Source of the DNA: Phormidium ambiguum IAM M-71
GTDB lineage: Bacteria > Cyanobacteriota > Cyanobacteriia > Cyanobacteriales > Aerosakkonemataceae
DNA: 64,000 nucleotides
Direction of reading: 5' to 3'
NCBI RefSeq assembly: GCF_001904725.1
Contig: NZ_MRCE01000015.1
Span: 1-64,000 of the forward strand
Shown: positions 1 to 8,137 of the stretch, in pieces
Numbering within the stretch: position 1 is the first letter of the stretch
How the letters are laid out: every line of letters begins with the position of its first letter
Translations under genes and position numbers: made by a program
The notes under the pieces: generated by a model
Database searches by the model: none
What the model saw: the letters and a program-made list of their open reading frames with translations, nothing else
Told to the model about the DNA's origin: nothing

Positions 1-89
1 CTTCCCTGTGTTGCACAATTTAACACAGTCTCGTTTTCTTTTGTCCGACTACTTACTAACCAAATTTTTAGTTAAGATAAGGTTCGTCA

Positions 90-752
90 GTGATAAAGAG
101 AACCGTGAGTCGTCCAATTCCAGCAAAACCCAAAACTACCAAACCGCGCCAAGTGCGAGACGCAGAAGCAACCAAAGCGCAAATTCTCGATGCGGCGGAA
201 GAAGAGTTCGCCAGACATGGATTAAATGGGGCGAGAACCGAAGCGATCGCCACCCGCAGCGGTGTTACCAAAGCAATGATTTACTATTACTTTGAAAGTA
301 AAGAAGGTTTATATCGAGAAGTTTTACAGCGCCCTGCAATAGAAATGCACCAAATGTTTGGCAAATTAAATATAGATGAATTATCAGCAGAGGAAGCGTT
401 AAAAACTTTAATTAGGGCTGCTATTGCTTACGAAGCTACCCATCCCCACCGAGGAATGCTGTGGTTTCAAGAAGCAAATCAAAATGAAGGAAAGTACTTT
501 AAACAAGGAAATTGGCAAGAAAATTTTGCTTATATTATTAAGGTATTAGAAAAGGGAATAGCCGAAGGTTGTTTCCGTAAACTCGATCCTTTGCTGACCA
601 GCATTCAAATAGCAGCTGTTTGTACTTTATATTTTAATGCTCACAAAAATCTGCAACATTTAGCACCTGATTTGCAATTGCTGAGTGATGAAATGATCGA
701 AAAGTATACTCAAGAAGCGATCGATTTTATCCTAGCTGGAGTCAAAAATTAA
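90..752 (+). CDS. TetR/AcrR family transcriptional regulator
   Basis: A 220-residue one-domain regulator of the TetR type. The N-terminal helix-turn-helix covers about residues 28-75, with the typical ILDAAEEEF start, a recognition helix around GVTKAMIYYYF and the KEGLYREV linker helix. The remainder is the helical ligand-binding and dimerisation domain, which differs between family members, so the ligand is unknown. Members usually repress a neighbouring gene or themselves; nothing upstream is visible because the window begins here. The start is GTG at 90; a second GTG at 105 in the same frame is also possible. A perfect hairpin follows the stop at 758-796. Confidence 0.9.
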   Translation: MIKRTVSRPIPAKPKTTKPRQVRDAEATKAQILDAAEEEFARHGLNGARTEAIATRSGVTKAMIYYYFESKEGLYREVLQRPAIEMHQMFGKLNIDELSAEEALKTLIRAAIAYEATHPHRGMLWFQEANQNEGKYFKQGNWQENFAYIIKVLEKGIAEGCFRKLDPLLTSIQIAAVCTLYFNAHKNLQHLAPDLQLLSDEMIEKYTQEAIDFILAGVKN

Positions 753-757
753 TTTTG

Positions 758-796
758 TAAGTTGTTGCGCTGTCTCCGCTAAAGCGCAACAACTTA
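758..796. terminator. Perfect 14-bp hairpin between convergent genes
   Basis: TAAGTTGTTGCGCT (758-771) pairs exactly with AGCGCAACAACTTA (783-796) across an 11-base loop. It lies between two convergent genes, so it can act as a bidirectional terminator, although a long T-run is absent. Related GTTGTTGCGCT hairpins occur at 54153-54210 and 55466-55501, so this is a dispersed hairpin family. Confidence 0.65.
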
Positions 797-807
797 CTAA
801 GTTAGAG

Positions 808-1179
808 TTATGGAAGGATTTCTCTACCTGCTTCTTTGGCTTGATTCGCGGTTTCTTTAGCACCTTTTACATAACCGGAACCAAATTCTTCAAAAGCTTT
901 TGCTGATTCTTTACCAATTCTTCCCAGTCTTTCCCCTGGCGAATTTTCGGTTTCGCGTTTTTCTTTTTCCCACTCTCTGGTAGTTTTTGGTCTTACAGAA
1001 TCCCGATCGTGTGCGATTTGATCGATCTGCTGAGGTAAACCTTTATTATTTCTCCCAGAATCAACGTTTGTTGTTAAAAGTAAGAAACCTACTAAGACAA
1101 CCGCTAAAAAACGCTGAACTTGCAGTTTTTTCAGCACATCACTGATGAAATTAGTCGTGTTAGCAATCAAATTGCTCAT
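808..1179 (-). CDS. Small single-pass membrane protein, unknown function
   Basis: A 123-residue protein. After a short N-terminal amphipathic stretch there is one hydrophobic segment at about residues 22-38 (FLAVVLVGFLLL). The rest is polar and rich in charged residues, ending in a helical, LEA-like KGAKETANQAKEAGREI segment. Similar small proteins with one membrane helix and a charged tail are common in cyanobacteria, but I do not recognise a named family. It is monocistronic and convergent with the TetR gene; the role is unknown. Confidence 0.75.
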   Translation of the reverse strand: MSNLIANTTNFISDVLKKLQVQRFLAVVLVGFLLLTTNVDSGRNNKGLPQQIDQIAHDRDSVRPKTTREWEKEKRETENSPGERLGRIGKESAKAFEEFGSGYVKGAKETANQAKEAGREILP

Positions 1180-1268
1180 GCAGTACTCCTGAATTAATTT
1201 TTGCTACTGTTCGCTCTATACAGTTAATATTGGTTGTTTCTGTAAGTGACTTAATCTCCCATAGGAAA

Positions 1269-1299
1269 GATCCCCGACTTCTTCAAGAAGTCAGGTATC
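1269..1299. repeat. Palindromic dispersed repeat
   Basis: Contains the perfect palindrome GACTTCTTCAAGAAGTC flanked by CCCC and a degenerate counterpart. It sits in the intergenic gap upstream of 808-1179. Palindromes of this type (CCCCGACTTCTT...) recur in cyanobacterial intergenic DNA; only this copy was noticed here. Confidence 0.5.
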
Positions 1300-1358
1300 T
1301 ATAGACTAATTTCTAACTATTGATTGATGAAATTTTCCAAATTTAGTTACACTCTGTT

Positions 1359-1802
1359 CTAGCGACTTAAATACTGATTCACATCTTGAAGTATTTGTTT
1401 ACTTGGTGCGTAAGTTATCAGGTTAATTGCTGTTTCGTAGTTAGCCCAAGTATAGTTTTGAATTTCCTCTACTTGATGCACAACTGTTGCTGAATTTACA
1501 AACGCTAGAAAGTAAGTTACAGTTTTGGCAAAACTTTTCCCTTTTCGAGTAAAAGTGTAATTTTCAGCGAAGGAAACTTCCTCAACTAAAGTGTAGTCAG
1601 AAATCCCCGTTTCTTCCTGTAATTCTCGACAAGCAGTTTGCACAGGTGACTCGCCAGAATTAGCGTGACCTTTAGGAAATCCCCAATGTCCGGCTTGATG
1701 TTGAATTAGCAAAAATGAATAGCTATTTTCTTGCCGCAAAATCGGAATAATCCCGAAAGATTCGTCTTTTTTGATTTGTGGTTCATTCATTTGATTTAAC
1801 AT
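1359..1802 (-). CDS. Nudix hydrolase, diadenosine-tetraphosphatase type
   Basis: A 147-residue single Nudix domain. The Nudix box is complete at residues 45-67: G45, E51, then RELQEETGI with all metal-binding glutamates. The preceding GHWGFPKGH is typical of the Ap4A hydrolase (bis(5'-nucleosyl)-tetraphosphatase) branch, which cleaves stress-related dinucleotides in the cytosol; substrate choice is inferred from that motif. It is the last gene of a tight unit. Its start lies 20 bases inside the end of the upstream 88-residue gene, which suggests translational coupling. Confidence 0.85.
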   Translation of the reverse strand: MLNQMNEPQIKKDESFGIIPILRQENSYSFLLIQHQAGHWGFPKGHANSGESPVQTACRELQEETGISDYTLVEEVSFAENYTFTRKGKSFAKTVTYFLAFVNSATVVHQVEEIQNYTWANYETAINLITYAPSKQILQDVNQYLSR

Positions 1803-2049
1803 ATTCCTGTAACTTCTTTGCTTTGTCTAATTCAGGTACAATTGTTGCAAAGTTTTCTATTTCATATCCGAAAGCCTCTAATTGTGATTTTAATATATCC
1901 AAGGCATCATAATAGGTAAAACTTGTTCCTTGGTAAAATGCTGCATCAGCTTCAGTTTGAGATTTTTCAGTTTTAATTAAAGATTGATGGTATTTTTCTT
2001 GCAATAAGGTAACGTAGTCTTGGATAAAGTTCTGAAGTTCGTGATTCAT
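1783..2049 (-). CDS. Small acidic protein, possible immunity protein
   Basis: An 88-residue protein starting MNHELQ. Longer readings from 2121 are possible, but ATG at 2049 overlaps the stop of the preceding gene as TAATG and has a GGAGAG ribosome site, which decides the start. It is acidic and probably mostly helical, with a central GTSFTYYDALDIL segment. I do not recognise a named family. The strict coupling behind a gene resembling a polymorphic-toxin tail suggests an immunity or antitoxin role; this is inference only. Confidence 0.7.
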   Translation of the reverse strand: MNHELQNFIQDYVTLLQEKYHQSLIKTEKSQTEADAAFYQGTSFTYYDALDILKSQLEAFGYEIENFATIVPELDKAKKLQEYVKSNE

Positions 2050-2336
2050 TATCTTCTCTCCTGAAGAATACCTTCGAGAATGATTTTTTGCTCTTGCTGA
2101 CGCGCAATATCGCTTAACCATTTATCTTCGACCAGTGCGCGTTGTTGTCTGGGGTCGAGACTGCTAAAGTTAGGAATATGTAATTCAGGATTTTGAATCC
2201 AACTTTGATGTTCTGCAATGCGCTTTTCCAGGGAACGAATTGCTTTTTGTATTTCCAAGTCCGGTTTATTGACATATTGATTATAAAATCCCGAATGTTT
2301 CCCTCCCGCTTTCGCTATCTCAAAAGAATTTGACAC
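2049..2336 (-). CDS. Small protein resembling a polymorphic-toxin C-terminal domain
   Basis: A 95-residue protein. The N-terminal part carries AKAGGKHSGFYNQYVN, followed by a helical region (IRSLEKRIAEHQSWIQNP) and a C-terminal helical segment (WLSDIARQQEQKIILEGIL). From memory, a GGKHSG-start domain with this helical layout occurs at the C-termini of RHS/wall-associated polymorphic toxins; no search was possible. Here it stands alone, without the large carrier. It overlaps the next gene by one base (TAATG) and heads a three-gene unit with the 88-residue protein and the Nudix hydrolase. It could instead be an ordinary small cytosolic protein. Confidence 0.6.
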   Translation of the reverse strand: MSNSFEIAKAGGKHSGFYNQYVNKPDLEIQKAIRSLEKRIAEHQSWIQNPELHIPNFSSLDPRQQRALVEDKWLSDIARQQEQKIILEGILQERR

Positions 2337-2447
2337 TTTATAATCTGCCCTGATTTATCAAAAAGGATAAACTATTATAAATCTTCTTTAAATTGAGAAC
2401 TAAAACCTGGACTGCGATTAACTATAATTGATTGAATTTCGTCAGGT

Positions 2448-2753
2448 TCAGCTTTCTTCTTTTTCTTCTTGTTCAATCCCTAACTCCTGTTGAAGTTCTG
2501 CGATCGCTTGCGGTTTAATCTTTCCTGTCTTAGACTCTTCTATTGCATCGATTAAGCGACGCGCATTTTGAGGCGATCGCAAAAGGTAAACCGTCTCAAC
2601 CAAACTAATCAAATCTGACTCAGCAATCAAAGCTACATTTTCACCATCATGACGGTTAATTATGTATACCTGACGATCTTGTACTACCAAATCTAACAAC
2701 TTAAAAAAGTCATTTTTCGCATCTGTTTGAGATGTGATTTTATAAGACAGCAT
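2448..2753 (-). CDS. Phd/YefM-type antitoxin without a visible toxin
   Basis: A 101-residue protein. The first 60 residues follow the prevent-host-death pattern: an N-terminal strand and helix (KITSQTDAKNDFFKLLDLVV), then VYIINRHDGENVALI, as in YefM antitoxins that bind operator DNA. The C-terminal part is charged and would wrap a toxin. No RelE/YoeB-like frame follows. The stretch 2337-2447 reads only a short open peptide in another frame (ending in SSQFKEDL), so the partner is lost or encoded elsewhere. Family assignment is confident, pairing is not. Confidence 0.75.
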   Translation of the reverse strand: MLSYKITSQTDAKNDFFKLLDLVVQDRQVYIINRHDGENVALIAESDLISLVETVYLLRSPQNARRLIDAIEESKTGKIKPQAIAELQQELGIEQEEKEES

Positions 2754-3006
2754 CAGCTAATTTACAGAAAAAGGTACATCTACTATATAACATTATTAAA
2801 TTGGCAAAAATGAAAAGAATTGTCAGTGCTGCCAACGGTAGGTTACGTCAACGCAAAGTCACCACCAACTTTCCCACACAAAAGGCTGCTTTGTAAGCTA
2901 CAATTATTAAGGATTCTTTACAGAAATGTGATTTAGCGAACAAGTCTGTTAGAGAACCGCAAAAACCTTAAGTCAAACCTCACAAAAGTCCTGTACGCTC
3001 ATCAAT

Positions 3007-4797
3007 ATGACTCTTCCCATTCGCAACGTAGCCATTATTGCCCACGTAGATCACGGCAAAACTACCCTAGTAGATGCTTTACTCAGACAATCCGGCATCT
3101 TCCGCGAGGGGGAAGACGTACCTGACTGCGTGATGGACTCGAACGCTATTGAAAGGGAACGCGGAATTACCATTCTCTCCAAAAATACCGCCGTTCGTTA
3201 CAAAGAAACTTTAGTTAACATTGTGGACACACCCGGACACGCCGACTTTGGTGGCGAAGTCGAACGGGTACTTGGCATGGTTGATGGTTGCCTTTTGATT
3301 GTCGATGCCAACGAAGGCCCCATGCCTCAGACCAGATTTGTGTTAAAAAAAGCTTTAGAAAAGGGATTGCGCCCGATCGTAATTGTGAACAAGATCGATC
3401 GCCCTCAAGCCGATCCTCATGGTGCAATTGATAAAGTATTAGACCTATTCTTAGAATTAGGTGCAGACGACGATCAATGTGATTTTCCCTATCTATTTGC
3501 CTCCGGTTTATCAGGTTACGCTAAAGAACAACTGGAAGACGAAGGCGTAGATATGCAGCCTTTATTTGACGCAATTTTGCGTCACGTTCCACCACCAGTC
3601 GGCGACATCAACAAACCATTACAACTGCAAGTTACCACTTTAGATTATTCCGAATATTTAGGTCGAATTGTGATTGGACGGATTCACAACGGCGTAATTA
3701 AAGCAGGTCAACAAGCAGCTTTGGTCAAAGAAGGTGGCGAAATTGTCAAATCCAAAATCACTAAATTGCTGGGTTTTGAAGGCTTAAAACGCATCGAAAT
3801 CGAAGAAGCTTCTGCGGGAAATATTGTCGCTGTTGCTGGTTTTGCTGATGCGAATATTGGGGAAACAATTACTATTCCTGATAATCCCCAAGCATTACCA
3901 CTAATTAAAGTAGACGAACCTACTTTACAGATGACATTTTCCGTTAACGATTCACCTTTTGCCGGACAAGAAGGACAATTTGTAACTTCGCGGCAATTGC
4001 GCGATCGCTTAATTCGAGAATTAGAAACCAACGTCGCCTTGCGCGTTGAAGAAACCGACTCTCCTGATAAACTCTTAGTCTCCGGTCGTGGCGAACTACA
4101 CTTAGGCATTTTAATTGAAAATATGCGCCGCGAAGGTTACGAATTCCAAGTATCCCAACCCCAAGTTATTTTCCGCGAAGTCAACGGACAACCCTGCGAA
4201 CCTTTCGAGTATTTAGTATTAGACGTTCCCGAAGAAAGCGTCGGTGGTTGCATCGAACGCTTAGGACAACGCAAAGGTGAAATGCAGGATATGCAAGTTG
4301 GCGGAAATGGACGCACTCAACTTGACTTTGTGATTCCCGCTCGTGGTTTAATTGGTTTCCGAGGTGAATTCATGCGCTTAACTCGCGGCGAAGGCATCAT
4401 GAATCACAGTTTCTTGGAATACCGTAACTACAGTGGAGATGTGGAACTGCGTCGCAACGGTGTGTTAATTGCCTTTGAAGAAGGTACCGCCACATTCTAC
4501 GCCATGAAAAACGCTGAAGATCGCGGAGTTTTCTTCATCACTCCCGGTGTCAAAGTTTACAAAGGCATGATTGTTGGCGAACACAACCGCCCCCAAGATT
4601 TAGACCTCAACATCTGTAAAACCAAGCAATTAACCAACCACCGCGCCGCCAGTGGTGATGAATTAGTTCAATTGCAAGCACCAGTAGATATGAGTTTGGA
4701 ACGTGCTTTGGAATACATCGGCCCCGATGAATTGGTAGAAGTAACACCAAAATCAATTCGCTTGCGGAAGTTAAGCAAGAAATTGGTAAAACGCTAA
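3007..4797 (+). CDS. typA: Ribosome-associated GTPase TypA/BipA
   Basis: A 596-residue translational GTPase, the usual family length. G motifs are clear: AHVDHGKT (residues 12-19), the RERGITI switch, DTPGH and NKID. They are followed by the EF-G-like domains II, III and V and the C-terminal domain with [12 protein letters not shown]. TypA binds the 70S ribosome and is needed for growth under stress and low temperature; in cyanobacteria it is a housekeeping gene. The start is ATG at 3007. An intrinsic terminator lies at 4843-4869, so the gene is probably monocistronic. Confidence 0.97.
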   Translation: MTLPIRNVAIIAHVDHGKTTLVDALLRQSGIFREGEDVPDCVMDSNAIERERGITILSKNTAVRYKETLVNIVDTPGHADFGGEVERVLGMVDGCLLIVDANEGPMPQTRFVLKKALEKGLRPIVIVNKIDRPQADPHGAIDKVLDLFLELGADDDQCDFPYLFASGLSGYAKEQLEDEGVDMQPLFDAILRHVPPPVGDINKPLQLQVTTLDYSEYLGRIVIGRIHNGVIKAGQQAALVKEGGEIVKSKITKLLGFEGLKRIEIEEASAGNIVAVAGFADANIGETITIPDNPQALPLIKVDEPTLQMTFSVNDSPFAGQEGQFVTSRQLRDRLIRELETNVALRVEETDSPDKLLVSGRGELHLGILIENMRREGYEFQVSQPQVIFREVNGQPCEPFEYLVLDVPEESVGGCIERLGQRKGEMQDMQVGGNGRTQLDFVIPARGLIGFRGEFMRLTRGEGIMNHSFLEYRNYSGDVELRRNGVLIAFEEGTATFYAMKNAEDRGVFFITPGVKVYKGMIVGEHNRPQDLDLNICKTKQLTNHRAASGDELVQLQAPVDMSLERALEYIGPDELVEVTPKSIRLRKLSKKLVKR

Positions 4798-4842
4798 ATT
4801 TGAGGCGATTATTTGACAGAAATTAATTGAATAATTCATAAA

Positions 4843-4869
4843 GTCCGCTGACTGAAGCGGGCTTTTTTT
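4843..4869 (+). terminator. Intrinsic terminator of typA
   Basis: A 7-bp stem, GTCCGCT paired with AGCGGGC with one G-U, around a 6-base loop. It is followed directly by seven T residues and lies 46 bases after the typA stop. Confidence 0.8.
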
Positions 4870-4915
4870 GTGTGAAGCACGATCGATCTATCAGTGGATA
4901 AAAATTGATGTCAGC

Positions 4916-5353
4916 CTAGTCAATGTAGTCTTGAATCATATCAGGGGGTTCCAGATTATCCGAAGCGATCGGGCGATTACCATCTACGGCAAGCGTTTTG
5001 CGAGCTTGAACTCGATCCGCTTCGATCGGTCGTCTGCCATCCTCGTACATAACTTCTTTTACATTCAAATTGTTAGGAGTAATGGGGCGATCGCCATCAA
5101 TTCCCAAAGTTTTGTCAGCTTCTAGTGAACTACTCGCAATTGGACGACTGCCATCTACTTCGATCGTGTCAAGTATGCGAATGTCATCAGAAACCACCGG
5201 ACGATCGCCATCAATTGGTAAAACATACTGTACCTGAAGTTCGCTCTCATCAATAGGACGATCGCCATCTACTTTAAGCATCTTGGCAGCTTGCCTATCT
5301 TCTTCTAAAGGAGTCATGGTGCTGTCGATCGGATACTCTTGTGGTGTGTTCAC
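4916..5353 (-). CDS. Tandem-repeat protein with six DGxRPI repeats
   Basis: A 145-residue acidic protein built almost wholly of six degenerate repeats of about 20 residues. Each has a core like VDGDRPI (VDGDRPID, IDGDRPVV, VDGSRPIA, IDGDRPIT, EDGRRPIE, VDGNRPIA) followed by a spacer and a short hydrophobic strand. There is no signal peptide or membrane segment, so it is probably cytosolic. The regular period suggests a repeated beta-hairpin or solenoid, possibly a binding scaffold. I recognise no named family and do not assign a function. It is flanked by its own spacer on both sides and seems monocistronic. Confidence 0.75.
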   Translation of the reverse strand: MNTPQEYPIDSTMTPLEEDRQAAKMLKVDGDRPIDESELQVQYVLPIDGDRPVVSDDIRILDTIEVDGSRPIASSSLEADKTLGIDGDRPITPNNLNVKEVMYEDGRRPIEADRVQARKTLAVDGNRPIASDNLEPPDMIQDYID

Positions 5354-5602
5354 GGTTCAAACTCCTGATTTTTATAGCTAATTCTCTCTAGTTTTAACGA
5401 CTTGATTCTTGCCGAACAACTATCTAATGGTTGGTTAGCAATACCTTTCGTTTGGGAACTAGACTAAACCTATGACGATCTTGTTTACATTATTTCTACC
5501 CAAAGAATGTTCCCGATTCGGGTTAACTCTCCTGCAAGTAAAATTTTGGTAGGTTAGCGACCACCTACCAAGAATCAATTTAGACAGTAAATTTATTAAG
5601 TG

Positions 5603-6205
5603 ATGGAACCAGAAGAAATGTTATCTTCGTCAGAACAGTACTGGAAGTTGCGCGATTGCGCGAAGCGCAGCGCCAAAGGCGATCGCTTTTTGGAAATCCG
5701 TTCCCGCTGGTTTACATTATTTGGGGAACATTTAGAAGATTCTCAAGGACAGCAATTAGAATATTGGCGAATTGAAAAAGCCGACTCAGTAATTATTCTC
5801 CCCATTCACGATCGTCGAATTCTTTTACCACCTCCAAGTTATCGCCCTGGAGTCAGTGAAATGACTTTAGATTTTCCTGGTGGTAGAGTACCAGAAGGAC
5901 AAACTCCCCAAGAAGCAATACCCAAAATCTTGCAACGAGAATTAGGCATTGAAGTATCAGATATAGCTCAATTAACGCCCTTAAATTCTCAAGGATGGGC
6001 AGTCAACAGTTCCTTTTCTAATCAAAAACTTTTCGGTTTTGTAGCTAATCTGCGAGAAGATCTAAATGTACCACCTGAATTTGTTACTAACACTTATCCA
6101 ACAACTTCAGAGGGCGTTCAAGATTTACTGAAAGAACTAATTTGTTTACAGTGTCGTGTCGTACTTTTGGAATGGTGGAATAGTGCGGTGCGATCGCTCC
6201 AGTAA
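5603..6205 (+). CDS. Nudix-fold protein with degenerate catalytic box
   Basis: About 200 residues, ATG at 5603 (GTG at 5600 is also possible). The fold is Nudix-like: strands around ADSVIILPI, LDFPGGRVPEG and a helix, but the box is altered. The position of the first box glutamate is Gln and the REUXEE core reads KILQRELGI, so several metal ligands are missing and hydrolase activity is doubtful. The N-terminal segment RDCAKRSAKGDR is encoded by an inserted palindromic repeat at 5650-5686 that keeps the frame. The role is unknown. Confidence 0.75.
   Translation: MEPEEMLSSSEQYWKLRDCAKRSAKGDRFLEIRSRWFTLFGEHLEDSQGQQLEYWRIEKADSVIILPIHDRRILLPPPSYRPGVSEMTLDFPGGRVPEGQTPQEAIPKILQRELGIEVSDIAQLTPLNSQGWAVNSSFSNQKLFGFVANLREDLNVPPEFVTNTYPTTSEGVQDLLKELICLQCRVVLLEWWNSAVRSLQ
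5650..5686. repeat. Palindromic repeat inserted in frame in a coding region
   Basis: A GC-rich palindromic block with HIP1-like ends (GCGCGATTGCGCGAAGCG ... GGCGATCGC). It encodes about 12 residues of the Nudix-like protein. A similar block is at 49774-49805, and related intergenic copies lie around 7750-7782. Confidence 0.6.
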
Positions 6206-6274
6206 AAATAGTGAAAAGGGCGGATTACCTATGCTAAGATATTTAGTGATTTTACCAAAAAATGTAAACTATTT

Positions 6275-6538
6275 ATGTTACGCACATTTGAGGCTATACT
6301 AAAAGGAAACTCTTTGGAGTGGTCTAACGATGCTCCAAATCAAAGCGATCAACCTTTAAAAGTTTACGTTACTTTTTTAGAAGAAGATTCAAGTTTAAAC
6401 ACCGATATCCGCCGTCAAAAAATTGACGAAATTTTGCAAAAACTGGCGGCAACTAATAGCCTTGCTAGTATTAGCAATCCAGTGGAATGGCAGCGAGAAT
6501 TGCGTCAAGATCGTCAGCTGCCAAATCGGGATAAATAA
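6275..6538 (+). CDS. VapB-type antitoxin
   Basis: An 87-residue protein with an N-terminal strand region (LRTFEAILKGNSLEW) and a charged C-terminal tail, the common layout of cyanobacterial antitoxins that pair with PIN toxins. Its stop overlaps the ATG of the PIN-domain gene as TAATG at 6536-6540, so the two are translationally coupled. The assignment rests mainly on this pairing. Confidence 0.75.
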   Translation: MLRTFEAILKGNSLEWSNDAPNQSDQPLKVYVTFLEEDSSLNTDIRRQKIDEILQKLAATNSLASISNPVEWQRELRQDRQLPNRDK

Positions 6539-6912
6539 TGTTACTTGATAGCAATATTATTATCTATGCTGCCCAGGCAGAACACCCACAGATTCGGGAC
6601 TTTATCAGTGAACATGACATAGCAGTTTCAGCATTGAGTTATGTTGAAGTGCTGGGCTACCATCAGCTAACAGAAGAGTCTCGTTTATACTTTGAGGAAT
6701 TCTTTCGCATTGTCGAGGTTTTCCCTATTTCACAAGCTGTACTCGATCGAGCAGTGGCACTGCGACAGACGAGGAGAATGACTCTTGGCGATGCTATTAT
6801 TGCAGCCACAGCTTTGGTCTATGATATGGCTTTGGTGACAAGAAATATAGAAGATTTTCAGTGGATTGGGGAACTCACATTAGTTAATCCATTTGATGCT
6901 GAAGAAACTTGA
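6538..6912 (+). CDS. VapC-type PIN-domain ribonuclease toxin
   Basis: A 124-residue complete PIN domain. The acidic active-site residues are visible: Asp4 in LLDSNIIIY, Glu in SYVEVLGY, Asp in TLGDAIIAAT and Asp in IEDFQWIG. VapC toxins cleave RNA, often tRNA or rRNA, when their antitoxin is degraded. It is coupled to the upstream antitoxin. The downstream spacer carries dispersed repeats, and two more PIN modules follow in the same direction. Confidence 0.9.
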   Translation: MLLDSNIIIYAAQAEHPQIRDFISEHDIAVSALSYVEVLGYHQLTEESRLYFEEFFRIVEVFPISQAVLDRAVALRQTRRMTLGDAIIAATALVYDMALVTRNIEDFQWIGELTLVNPFDAEET

Positions 6913-6914
6913 GA

Positions 6915-7000
6915 TAGCGATATGCCTCCGGCAGGCTACGCCAACGCTTTTGAGGAAAAGATGGGTGTGCGATATACTTACGGCAGGCTACGCCAACCTA
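6915..7000. repeat. Dispersed GGCAGGCTACGCC repeats, first copy of a 46-bp duplication
   Basis: The spacer holds two copies of a short cyanobacterial repeat of the form TGCCTNCGGCAGGCTACGCC. Bases 6946-6991 are repeated almost exactly at 7781-7826 with one difference, so the same segment lies upstream of both the second and the third PIN modules. Confidence 0.7.
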
Positions 7001-7041
7001 AACTAAAATAAAAGATGTTGAAGTGACTATAATAAACCAAT

Positions 7042-7284
7042 ATGACTACCGAGCAAAAAACACTTGATATTAGTCAAACAGAAATGAGCCTGCAAGAATT
7101 AGCGCATCTCATTGATGAAGGCAAAGAAATTTTATTGATAAATGATAGAAAACCGCTAGCTCGTATAGTTCCGATTATCGAACATAATACACCCCGAATA
7201 GCTGGATTACATCCAGGTGCAATATCAACAAGTAATGATTTTGATGAACCATTATCCGAAGAATTTTGGATAGCAGGTGCATGA
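7042..7284 (+). CDS. Phd/YefM-family antitoxin
   Basis: An 80-residue protein with the prevent-host-death pattern: LDISQTEMSLQELAHLIDEGKEILLINDRKPLARIVPI, then a proline- and acid-rich tail that would bind the toxin. It is coupled to the next gene by an ATGA overlap at 7281-7284. Antitoxins of this group bind their own promoter, so autoregulation is likely. Confidence 0.85.
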   Translation: MTTEQKTLDISQTEMSLQELAHLIDEGKEILLINDRKPLARIVPIIEHNTPRIAGLHPGAISTSNDFDEPLSEEFWIAGA

Positions 7285-7667
7285 AATTATTGTTTGATAC
7301 TCATACTTTTATTTGGTGGGATAGTCAGCCGAACAATCTCTCACAAACAGCTTTGACACTGTTGCAAGATAGGTCAAATATTTTGCTCCTGAGTGTAATC
7401 AGTATTTGGGAGATGCAAATTAAATTACAGCTAGGTAAAATAACGCTAAATAGCCCTTTGTTAGAAATTATTGAAAATCAGCAAAAAACTAATCAAATAG
7501 AGGTGCTAACTGTAAAGCTAACTCATGTTTTAGCATTGGATAGCTTACCAATTGTTCACAAAGATCCTTTCGATCGCTTATTGATTGCACAAGCGAATGT
7601 GGAAAATGCTGCCTTAGTTAGTTGCGATCCAATTGTTGCCCAATATCCAGTAAATGTGATTTGGTAA
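7281..7667 (+). CDS. PIN-domain toxin of the second module
   Basis: A 128-residue PIN protein; ATG at 7281 is preferred over earlier in-frame codons because it forms the ATGA overlap and begins with the standard MKLLFDTHTFIWW. Acidic residues: Asp6, Glu in ISIWEMQIK, Asp in DPFDRLLIAQA and Asp in SCDPIV. The THTFIWW / DPFDRLL signature belongs to the PIN subgroup usually found with Phd-type antitoxins. Probable RNase, held inactive by the upstream protein. Confidence 0.9.
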   Translation: MKLLFDTHTFIWWDSQPNNLSQTALTLLQDRSNILLLSVISIWEMQIKLQLGKITLNSPLLEIIENQQKTNQIEVLTVKLTHVLALDSLPIVHKDPFDRLLIAQANVENAALVSCDPIVAQYPVNVIW

Positions 7668-7699
7668 GTTGCTTTTTCTTTGGTAGTTAAATGTATTGG

Positions 7700-7830
7700 G
7701 CGATATGCCTACGGTAGGCTACACGCCCGCACAAAAGCAAGAAATTAGAGTGCGATCGCGCAGCGATGCGTAGCATTATCGCTTTTGAGGAAAAGATGGG
7801 TGTGCGATATACCTACGGCAGGCTACACTA
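7700..7830. repeat. Cluster of dispersed palindromic repeats, second copy of the 46-bp duplication
   Basis: Contains a TGCCTACGGTAGGCTAC element, a GCGATCGCGCAGCGATGCG block and, at 7781-7826, the second copy of the 46-base segment at 6946-6991. It fills the spacer between the second and third PIN modules; I see no gene in it. Confidence 0.7.
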
Positions 7831-7882
7831 ATGCAAGAATATATAATAAACTAAAAGTTAAAAAATTACTAAACTAAAGTCT

Positions 7883-8137
7883 ATGGCTGTTTATCAGGAT
7901 GTACTGAGTCAAGTTGAAAGTCTCACGGCTGATGAGCAATTGCAACTATTAGAAGATTTGGCGGCGTTGGTACGTCAAAGGGTTAGATCCGATCGGCAAC
8001 AAGTGTCAGAATTAACTTCTGATCCATTAGTCGGTTTGTTTGCTGGATCGATCGATTTAGCTACAAAGTCAGAAGATATTTTACAACAAGAAATTACCGA
8101 AAAATCTGGGTGGACATGGAAAGAAAACCACCTGTAG
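7883..8137 (+). CDS. Antitoxin-like protein of the third PIN module
   Basis: An 84-residue protein. The N-terminal helices (YQDVLSQVESLTADEQLQLLEDLAALVR) have the form common to small cyanobacterial antitoxins, and the tail (SDPLVGLFAGSIDLATKSEDILQQ) is typical of toxin-binding segments. Its 3' end overlaps the start of the PIN gene by 22 bases. Function is inferred from position and layout. Confidence 0.75.
   Translation: MAVYQDVLSQVESLTADEQLQLLEDLAALVRQRVRSDRQQVSELTSDPLVGLFAGSIDLATKSEDILQQEITEKSGWTWKENHL

Noticed and set aside
4868-5125. Plus-strand frame opposite the repeat protein
   Set aside because: Antisense by-product of the repeat-encoding gene, with no ribosome site or family pattern.
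6915-7830. Direct repeats that might be a CRISPR array
   Set aside because: Copies are irregularly spaced, palindromic and few; no spacers of constant length and no cas genes.
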